From contig JAKUSK010000041.1 in assembly GCA_022449325.1 (NCBI GenBank), positions 1-5,827 of the forward strand: a stretch of 5,827 nt of DNA, in the 5' to 3' direction. Below are positions 1 through 4,975 of this stretch, piece after piece; the stretch's first letter is position 1, and each line of letters begins with the position of its first letter. This DNA comes from Nitrososphaerales archaeon (GTDB taxonomy: Archaea > Thermoproteota > Nitrososphaeria > Nitrososphaerales > UBA57). Position numbers and translations under genes: made by a program. The notes beneath the pieces are model-generated. The model ran no database searches, had not been told where the DNA came from, and was given only the letters and a program-made list of their open reading frames with translations.

Positions 1-645
1 AATAATCTGACCATCACAATAACGACCAGAACCAATACCAATAGTAGGAATTGATAAAGATTCAGAGATGATTTTTGATACTTCTTCAGTAATCATTTCA
101 AGAACAATGCAAAAAGCTCCTGCTTGTTCAAGTTCATGTGCATCTTCTATTAATTGTTTTGCTGAAGAATAATTAGATCCATGAACTCTGTATCCGTCCC
201 AGGATTGTGCCATTTGTGGTTGTAAACCAATGTGTCCCATAACAGGTATATTTGCTTTTGTTATTGCACGAATTGTTTTTGCAACATGCCTATCTCCTTC
301 AATTTTAACTGCTTGCATTCCTCCTTCTTTTATAAAACGACCTGCATTACGAATAGCATCATCGATAGAGGCATGATAAGACATGAAAGGCATATCACCG
401 ACTAGAAGTGAGTTACTAGCGCCACGTGAAACTGCTTTAGACATAAGAAGCATTTCGTCCATGGTAGCAGGAGAAGTAGTTTCATAACCAAACATAACCA
501 TTGCTCCAGAATCTCCAACAAGAATAACATCAATTTCAGCATCATTAGCAATTTTAGCAAATGAATAATCATAAGCAGTAATTGCAGAGATTTTCTGAGA
601 ATTTGCCTTCATATTTGATAATTTATGGACATTCAACAGTGACAC
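1..645 (-). CDS. panB: 3-methyl-2-oxobutanoate hydroxymethyltransferase (ketopantoate hydroxymethyltransferase), 3' end outside window
   Basis: The enzyme adds a hydroxymethyl group from methylenetetrahydrofolate (or an archaeal C1-pterin) to 2-oxoisovalerate, giving ketopantoate, the first committed step toward pantoate and CoA. The 215 visible codons form the (beta/alpha)8 fold: TAYDYSFAK at 23-31, VGDS at 43-46 with metal ligand D45, GDMPFMSY at 83-90 with D84, VKIEG at 113-117 with E116, GHIGLQPQ at 137-144, the probable catalytic base in LE at 182-183, and IPTIGIGSG at 199-207. The family runs to about 260-275 residues, so roughly 50 C-terminal residues lie beyond base 1. The start is uncertain. 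GTG at 645 is used here. TTG at 636 gives an N-terminus resembling other PanB proteins and has a GGTG Shine-Dalgarno-like stretch 6 nt upstream. ATG at 612 looks too short. It begins 13 nt after the synthetase stop, so it is probably co-transcribed with it. The product is secure; the start is not. Confidence 0.95.
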   Translation of the reverse strand, partial: MSLLNVHKLSNMKANSQKISAITAYDYSFAKIANDAEIDVILVGDSGAMVMFGYETTSPATMDEMLLMSKAVSRGASNSLLVGDMPFMSYHASIDDAIRNAGRFIKEGGMQAVKIEGDRHVAKTIRAITKANIPVMGHIGLQPQMAQSWDGYRVHGSNYSSAKQLIEDAHELEQAGAFCIVLEMITEEVSKIISESLSIPTIGIGSGRYCDGQII

Positions 646-658
646 CCGTAAGTTAGTA

Positions 659-1420
659 TTAAGTAGACAAATCTATTAATCTTTTAGACATGAATTTGAG
701 AATTGATTGTAATTGATTTTGATTATTGAATTTGGTTACTATATTGTGGAGATCAGTAGAAGAAAAATTTGACATATTTTTTGATTGTTTAATCATTTCA
801 GGAAGTACACGAATTAAGTTATCAATGATACTAATATCAGACATAATTGAAGTGCGTGAAAGTGGGTTTAAATCAACGGTAATCACTGTTTTATTCATTT
901 TTTTCAAGAACTCAGTTCTATCCCCATCTTCTAAGGGGACAAAAATTACATCAGATGAGAATATTCCTCTTTTATCAATAAATTTTCTATTACTTTTTAG
1001 ACCTGGAACACGAGTAAGGTATTTTTTATTTTCGCCATAAATATCAATAGCGCCATGTTTTTTTAATAATTGAGAGATCTTTTTTACTCTAGTCGGACTT
1101 TTATGAAATAGATTAATTTCAATTTTAGAATTAGTTAATTTAGCTAACTTAACAATTTCTTTAGAACATAAAGCGGCAGAATTGCCATTAACAGAGATTA
1201 CGGAATCAGAAAGTAGTAATTGTGCAGTGGCAACACGAATTGTATCAAGTGAAATTTTATTAGTATTTTCTCCAAGAATATAATCAAATGCTTCGCCACG
1301 TCCATGAGCAATTAAACCATTTTGAGACAAGATACCAGAATGAAAAGAATCGGACATCTTAGAACGTATCTTAAGAGAATGAACTCGGGGATGGTCTTTA
1401 GGAATATTATTTCTAGTCAA
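659..1420 (-). CDS. 4-phosphopantoate--beta-alanine ligase (archaeal phosphopantothenate synthetase, DUF137 family)
   Basis: This cytosolic ligase joins 4-phosphopantoate and beta-alanine with ATP to give 4'-phosphopantothenate, the archaeal route to CoA that bypasses PanC and PanK. The 253-residue protein shows the family blocks in order: IPKDHPR at 6-12, GLIAHGRGEAFDY at 35-47, SVNGNSAAL at 76-84, KIEINLF at 99-105, VPLEDGDRTE at 161-170, DLNPLSRT at 183-190 and IDNLIRVLP at 199-207. The tail (about 208-253) resembles the usual C-terminal helices. The start chosen is TTG at 1420: it lies just before the conserved IPKDHPR block and has AGGAG 9 nt upstream. An in-frame ATG at 1546 would add a hydrophobic 42-residue extension lying inside the kinase gene and unlike the family. 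With TTG, the gene overlaps the end of the pantoate kinase gene by 8 nt, suggesting translational coupling. The two genes encode consecutive pathway steps. Function is well supported from the family; the start is inferred. Confidence 0.94.
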   Translation of the reverse strand: MTRNNIPKDHPRVHSLKIRSKMSDSFHSGILSQNGLIAHGRGEAFDYILGENTNKISLDTIRVATAQLLLSDSVISVNGNSAALCSKEIVKLAKLTNSKIEINLFHKSPTRVKKISQLLKKHGAIDIYGENKKYLTRVPGLKSNRKFIDKRGIFSSDVIFVPLEDGDRTEFLKKMNKTVITVDLNPLSRTSIMSDISIIDNLIRVLPEMIKQSKNMSNFSSTDLHNIVTKFNNQNQLQSILKFMSKRLIDLST

Positions 1421-2339
1421 TGAGTTTAGCTCCTGAATGATTAATGGGAGAGAACAGAATATAACCTGGAATGTTAGATTTAAGGAATAAATTATAGAAT
1501 TCTTGAGTTTCATTAATATTAAGAATAGAGAATAGTGAATTACCAAATAAATTCATACTACAGGTCATATCAAATCTGTCAGCAAGTTTCATAAATTTAT
1601 AAAATGCAAATGGAAAGAAATTAATTTGTAAAGAGAAATTTCTAGATAATTCTAGGAACTTATCAGAACTAGGATCACGAGTTAGATGTTTTAGTGAAGT
1701 TTTACCAACTGTATTAATTAATTTAATCAGCTTCTGGTTATTGAGAATATTAGAAGTGGATAATGATCCCGAGGTAAAAGAAACCACTACTTTATTATTA
1801 CTAATAGGAATTTTTGTAACTTTACCGATTCCTGGCGCACCTGGGTGTGACCGAATTTGTACACCGCCATAATATGTTCCTAAAACAGTTCCCAAGCCGG
1901 TTTTACATTGAATTTCAGCAATATGTGCTTTTTGAGCTGCTTCAATTTTAGTAAAGCCAAGACCAAGTAATTCGTTAAGTGCATAAGAGAGACTTAGTGC
2001 AGATGAACCACTAGAACCATATCCAGAGAGAATCGGAATATTAACAAAATGATTAATTACAATTTCATGTTGACAATTTGATTTGTTAATCATTTGATCT
2101 ACTACAGATTTAGAAACTATAGCATTAGGATATGGAATTCCATTAATATTAATTTTTAATTTAAATTTTTTAGAAGGTAAAATATCAACAGTAGTTTTAA
2201 CACCTTTTTCAAGACAAACACCTGCACCCGTTGAACCAGTTAATAGTTGATTTTTTGAATGATTGACTTTAAAGAAACCTGTGATGTAGCCGGGAGAAAA
2301 CGAGGTAACCAAGATATAATAATAATATACAGAGGACAT
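1413..2339 (-). CDS. Pantoate kinase (GHMP kinase superfamily)
   Basis: It phosphorylates pantoate with ATP to 4-phosphopantoate, supplying the downstream synthetase. The 308-residue protein begins with the pantoate-kinase signature FSPGYITGFF at 14-23, followed by GSTGAGVCL at 35-43. The GHMP ATP-binding loop lies at 102-115 as PILSGYGSSGSSAL, and a second conserved block at 139-172 includes AHIAEI, KTGLGTVLG and HPGAPGIG. The N-terminal signature and the neighbouring synthetase separate it from homoserine, mevalonate and shikimate GHMP kinases. The start is ATG at 2339. No Shine-Dalgarno precedes it, but TATA/BRE-like sequence lies about 23-35 bases upstream, fitting a leaderless mRNA. A TTG at codon 10 would remove the unusual tyrosine run at 5-8 and give a more typical N-terminus. 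One oddity is that the block I recall as GLGDV in this family reads GLGTV at 148-152, replacing an acidic residue with T151. First gene of the pantoate operon. Confidence 0.93.
   Translation of the reverse strand: MSSVYYYYILVTSFSPGYITGFFKVNHSKNQLLTGSTGAGVCLEKGVKTTVDILPSKKFKLKININGIPYPNAIVSKSVVDQMINKSNCQHEIVINHFVNIPILSGYGSSGSSALSLSYALNELLGLGFTKIEAAQKAHIAEIQCKTGLGTVLGTYYGGVQIRSHPGAPGIGKVTKIPISNNKVVVSFTSGSLSTSNILNNQKLIKLINTVGKTSLKHLTRDPSSDKFLELSRNFSLQINFFPFAFYKFMKLADRFDMTCSMNLFGNSLFSILNINETQEFYNLFLKSNIPGYILFSPINHSGAKLID
1430..1434 (-). promoter_or_regulatory. Shine-Dalgarno site for the TTG start of phosphopantothenate synthetase
   Basis: The minus strand reads AGGAG here, inside the last codons of pantoate kinase, followed by 9 nt and then TTG at 1420. 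This is the clearest Shine-Dalgarno motif in the window, and it decides the start of the downstream gene. Confidence 0.65.
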
Positions 2340-2361
2340 TAATTAAAATTAATCAAGATTT

Positions 2362-2374
2362 AGTTGTATTTTCG
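2362..2374 (-). promoter_or_regulatory. Candidate archaeal promoter of the pantoate operon
   Basis: On the minus strand a BRE-like CGAAAA (2374 down to 2369) is followed by an A/T-rich TATA-like stretch ATACAAC (2368 down to 2362). This places the TATA-like element about 23-29 bases before the kinase ATG at 2339, as expected if the transcript begins at or beside the start codon. No Shine-Dalgarno is seen. The TATA match is weak, so this rests mainly on position. Confidence 0.4.
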
Positions 2375-2378
2375 AAAA
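2369..2378. repeat. 10-bp perfect palindrome at the centre of the divergent promoter region
   Basis: TTTTCGAAAA is a perfect inverted repeat centred at 2373.5. The starts of pantoate kinase (2339) and pyrG (2409) lie 34.5 and 35.5 bases from this centre, so it is almost exactly midway. Each half supplies a BRE-like CGAAAA for one promoter. It may simply be two back-to-back BREs, or it may be a regulator-binding site. A/T-rich palindromes of this length also occur by chance. Confidence 0.5.
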
Positions 2379-2388
2379 TGTTAAAACT
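2373..2388 (+). promoter_or_regulatory. Candidate archaeal promoter of pyrG
   Basis: A BRE-like CGAAAA at 2373-2378 precedes a TATA-like TTAAAACT at 2381-2388. Relative to the ATG at 2409, TTAAAA spans about -28 to -23, the position expected for a leaderless or nearly leaderless archaeal transcript. No Shine-Dalgarno is present before the ATG, which fits leaderless initiation. Confidence 0.5.
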
Positions 2389-2408
2389 AATAGTAGTTAT
2401 TTCCTAAT

Positions 2409-4055
2409 ATGCAGACTAGTAAGCAGAATTTGGGCCAACAAAAGAAATTCATATTTGTTACTGGCGGAGTACTTTCCGGAATTGGAAAGGGAATTGTTAC
2501 AGCATCTATAGCAAAACTACTTGATTTATACGGAATATCTACAACTTGTGTGAAAATTGATCCTTATCTAAATGTTGATGCAGGTACAATGAATCCATTT
2601 GCACATGGTGAAGTATTTGTGACAGACGATGGTGGAGAAACAGACATGGATATAGGAACTTATGAGAGATTTTTGAATAAAGAATTATCAAAAATTCATA
2701 ATCTAACTACTGGTCAAGTATATTTAGATGTAATTGAATCGGAAAGAAAGGGAGATTTTCTTGGTGAATGTGTACAAATTATTCCAAATATCACAAATTC
2801 AATAAAAGAAAAGATAAAGCGCGTTGCGGAATTCCAGGAAGACGGAATTGTTTTAGTAGAATGTGGAGGAACTGTAGGAGATATTGAAAGTTTGCCTTTT
2901 GTTGAGGCGATAAGACAATTAAGATTAGAACTTGGTAAAGAAAATTCAATATTTATTCACGTAACGTTAGCACCGATAATGGGACCGGTTGGAGAAGAAA
3001 AAACTAAACCAACACAACACAGTGTACAAGAATTAAGAAGAATAGGTATACAACCAGACATAATTGTAGTAAGAAGTGATAAACAATTATCAATTACGTC
3101 CAAAAAGAAGATTTCATTATTTACAAGTGTAGAATTAGAGAGTATAATTTCCAATCCTGATGCGGAATCAATTTACAGTGTTCCTGAAAATTTGTATAAT
3201 GATGGAATAATAACATCAATTATTGATAAACTAAAATTACCATCAAGAGAGATGAATTGGAAAGATTGGAAGGCAGTTTCTAAGACATTTGGTAAGAATA
3301 AGAAAACAATCAATATTGGAATGGTTGGTAAATATGTATCATTAACGGATAGCTATGTAAGTGTAAATGAAGCGCTATCGCACGCAGCGGCGGGAATAAA
3401 TTGTAATATTAAGCTGGAATGGGTTGAAAGTGAGGATTTTGAGAATGATAAAGAGAAGTTAAAGAAATTAGACAAATATGATGGAATTATTGTACCTGGA
3501 GGATTTGGAAAAAGAGGAACTGATGGAATAATGTTAGCGGCAGATTATGCAAGAAATAATGCAATACCATTTTTAGGCCTATGCTTTGGATTCCAACTAG
3601 CATTAATTGCATTTGCGAGGTACGTATGTGGGTTAGAAGATGCAAATTCTATAGAATTGGATCCTAAAACAAAAAATCCGATTATCAACATATTGCCATC
3701 GCAAAAGAAGATCAAAGAGAAGGGTGGAAGTATGAGATTAGGAGGACATGATATAGAATTAGTAAAAGGCACACTTGCGCATAATATTTATGGAAAAGAT
3801 ATGATTCGACAACGACATAGACATAGATTTGAATTTAATAAAGAATATCAGAAATTATTTGAAGAGAACAATATTATATTATCAGGTTTTAGTGATGAGG
3901 GAAGACGTACTGAAATATTAGAGATTTCAGATCATCCATTCTATATGGCCACCCAATACCATCCAGAATTTCTAAGTAGGCCTGGTGAACCTGAACCAAT
4001 TTATAATAATTTCATTAAAGCAGTAATTGAAAAGAAGAATTCAATTAGAAAATAA
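2409..4055 (+). CDS. pyrG: CTP synthase (glutamine hydrolysing)
   Basis: It converts UTP, ATP and glutamine to CTP, the last step of pyrimidine nucleotide synthesis. The 548-residue protein has full family length and both domains. In the N-terminal synthase, FVTGGVLSGIGKG at 16-28 holds the P-loop, K49 sits in KIDPYLNVDAGT, D81 lies in TDDGGETDMDIG (72-83), E151 in VECGGTVGDIES, followed by the UTP-binding KTKPTQHSV block. The C-terminal class I glutamine amidotransferase has an oxyanion strand PGGFGKRG, nucleophile C392 in LGLCFGFQ, and H518 and E520 in YHPEF. The ATG start has a promoter-like element 20-36 bases upstream and no Shine-Dalgarno. The N-terminal lead before KFIFVTGG is a few residues longer than in E. 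coli. N127 replaces the histidine normally found in IPHIT (E. coli H118). It is transcribed alone, divergent from the pantoate operon and convergent with the OB-fold gene, whose stop codon directly abuts its own. Confidence 0.98.
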   Translation: MQTSKQNLGQQKKFIFVTGGVLSGIGKGIVTASIAKLLDLYGISTTCVKIDPYLNVDAGTMNPFAHGEVFVTDDGGETDMDIGTYERFLNKELSKIHNLTTGQVYLDVIESERKGDFLGECVQIIPNITNSIKEKIKRVAEFQEDGIVLVECGGTVGDIESLPFVEAIRQLRLELGKENSIFIHVTLAPIMGPVGEEKTKPTQHSVQELRRIGIQPDIIVVRSDKQLSITSKKKISLFTSVELESIISNPDAESIYSVPENLYNDGIITSIIDKLKLPSREMNWKDWKAVSKTFGKNKKTINIGMVGKYVSLTDSYVSVNEALSHAAAGINCNIKLEWVESEDFENDKEKLKKLDKYDGIIVPGGFGKRGTDGIMLAADYARNNAIPFLGLCFGFQLALIAFARYVCGLEDANSIELDPKTKNPIINILPSQKKIKEKGGSMRLGGHDIELVKGTLAHNIYGKDMIRQRHRHRFEFNKEYQKLFEENNIILSGFSDEGRRTEILEISDHPFYMATQYHPEFLSRPGEPEPIYNNFIKAVIEKKNSIRK

Positions 4056-4361
4056 TCATTCAGTTGTAGAATTAAGTAAGATAAACAGTTTACCGTAATA
4101 GCCGAGATTGAATTGGATTTGATTTCGAAATTCATTAATGTAGCCTTTTTCCAGTCTTATTTCAGAATTTATTTTAATTTTTTCAATAATTGATCCCCAT
4201 ATATTAACAGGAATAGAACCAGAATCATCTTGAACAGTTATAGTTGTAACTTTTTCTACGTTACCGGATTTTAATGAAACATCACGGGTTTGTCCAATAT
4301 ACGTTACAACTCCTCCAATGTTTACATTTTTTTGTTCGTTTTGAAGTTCAGAAATTCTCAC
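4056..4361 (-). CDS. Small single-domain OB-fold nucleic acid-binding protein (RPA/SSB-like)
   Basis: The 101-residue protein fits a single OB-fold of the archaeal RPA/SSB type. The strand and loop pattern includes VNIGGVVTYIGQTRDV at 13-28, a KSGN loop at 31-34, TTITVQDDSGSIPVNIWG at 39-56 (the typical D-x-[ST]-G-x-x-x-V-x-x-W block, with aromatic W55), GYINEFRNQIQFNLGYYGK at 73-91, and a polar C-terminus. Such proteins usually bind single-stranded DNA or RNA, but the exact ligand cannot be read from the sequence. It is too short for a full multi-domain RPA. The GTG start at 4361 shares GTGA with the pdxT stop (4-nt overlap), so it is probably translated by coupling as the last gene of a pdxS-pdxT operon. 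No link to vitamin B6 is evident. Its stop abuts the pyrG stop on the other strand. Fold call is moderately firm; function is inferred. Confidence 0.82.
   Translation of the reverse strand: MRISELQNEQKNVNIGGVVTYIGQTRDVSLKSGNVEKVTTITVQDDSGSIPVNIWGSIIEKIKINSEIRLEKGYINEFRNQIQFNLGYYGKLFILLNSTTE
4146..4183 (+). terminator. Candidate T-run terminator for pyrG inside the convergent gene
   Basis: On the plus strand a T5 run (4146-4150) and a T-rich stretch ending in T6 (4178-4183) lie about 90-130 bases after the pyrG stop. Archaeal RNA polymerase can terminate at oligo-T without a hairpin, and no intergenic DNA exists for this. These are the nearest runs of five or more T I noticed. In A+T-rich coding DNA such runs are common, so support is weak. 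Confidence 0.22.
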
Positions 4362-4975
4362 AGTGTTTCTCGAACCAATTCAATAAGGTATTTATGAAAT
4401 ATCACAGTGTTGGAAAGCTCTGGATGGAAACAAGTTCCAATAATATTCCCTTGTTTAACGGCTACAATTTCATCGTTTAACTTAGCGAGAATTTCGACGT
4501 TTGAACCAATATTTCGTATTCTAGGGGCACGAATGAACACGCCTGTGAATTTATCTAAGCCAAATTTTGGAATTGGAAATTCAGATTGAAAGGATTCGTG
4601 TTGTCTGCCAAAAGCGTTACGTTCAGTTTCTATATCGAGAGAACCAAGTAATTTTTGGGAGGTATTTGAAGAATTTTGAACAATTTGGTTGGATAAGAAA
4701 ATTAATCCCGCACAAGTACCTAAAACAGGCATACCTTGAGTAATTTTCTTTTTAATAGAAGAATGGAAATCAGTAACATTAGATAATTTGCCAATAGATG
4801 TACTCTCACCGCCAGGAATAATTAATCCATGTATTGAGTCAATTTCTTCAGGATATTTGATTACACTAACAATTCCATCAATAGTAATTTCACGGAATGC
4901 AGATTTAACAGAAGCAATGTGTTCTTCAATATCGCCTTGAACACCAAGAATACCAATATTGATTTTTTTCATCAT
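4358..4975 (-). CDS. pdxT: Pyridoxal 5'-phosphate synthase glutaminase subunit
   Basis: PdxT hydrolyses glutamine and channels ammonia to PdxS for pyridoxal 5'-phosphate synthesis. The 205-residue protein has normal length and a complete class I amidotransferase triad: C87 in PVLGTCAG (82-89), with H184 and E186 in FHPELS. Other family marks are GILGVQGDIEEH at 8-19, IIPGGEST at 51-58 (oxyanion and PdxS-contact region), and ERNAFGRQHESF in the middle. The start is ATG at 4975, which shares ATGA with the pdxS stop (4-nt overlap). The next codon is also ATG (4972), so one residue is ambiguous. The gene sits between pdxS and the OB-fold gene with overlaps on both sides, implying one coupled transcript with pdxS as its nearest visible upstream gene. 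HisH and other stand-alone amidotransferases are excluded by the GGEST and RNAFGRQ signatures and the pdxS neighbour. Confidence 0.97.
   Translation of the reverse strand: MMKKINIGILGVQGDIEEHIASVKSAFREITIDGIVSVIKYPEEIDSIHGLIIPGGESTSIGKLSNVTDFHSSIKKKITQGMPVLGTCAGLIFLSNQIVQNSSNTSQKLLGSLDIETERNAFGRQHESFQSEFPIPKFGLDKFTGVFIRAPRIRNIGSNVEILAKLNDEIVAVKQGNIIGTCFHPELSNTVIFHKYLIELVRETL

Noticed and set aside
726..1040. Open frame of 104 codons on the plus strand
   Set aside because: It lies wholly antisense to the phosphopantothenate synthetase gene, its translation resembles no protein family I know, and it is best explained as a shadow of that gene.
1421..1546. In-frame 5' extension of phosphopantothenate synthetase to an ATG at 1546
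   Set aside because: It would add 42 hydrophobic residues with no family match and overlap pantoate kinase by 134 nt. The TTG at 1420 has a good AGGAG and sits right before the conserved N-terminal block.
2957..3154. Open frame on the minus strand inside pyrG
   Set aside because: It is antisense to the conserved synthase domain of CTP synthase, with no recognisable product.
3545..3772. Open frame on the minus strand inside the pyrG amidotransferase domain
   Set aside because: It is antisense to the conserved C392 region, and its hydrophobic translation is a by-product of the complementary codons.
4274..4589. Two open frames on the plus strand (4274-4480 and 4407-4589)
   Set aside because: Both are antisense to pdxT and the OB-fold gene, overlap each other, and lack any promoter or ribosome-binding site.
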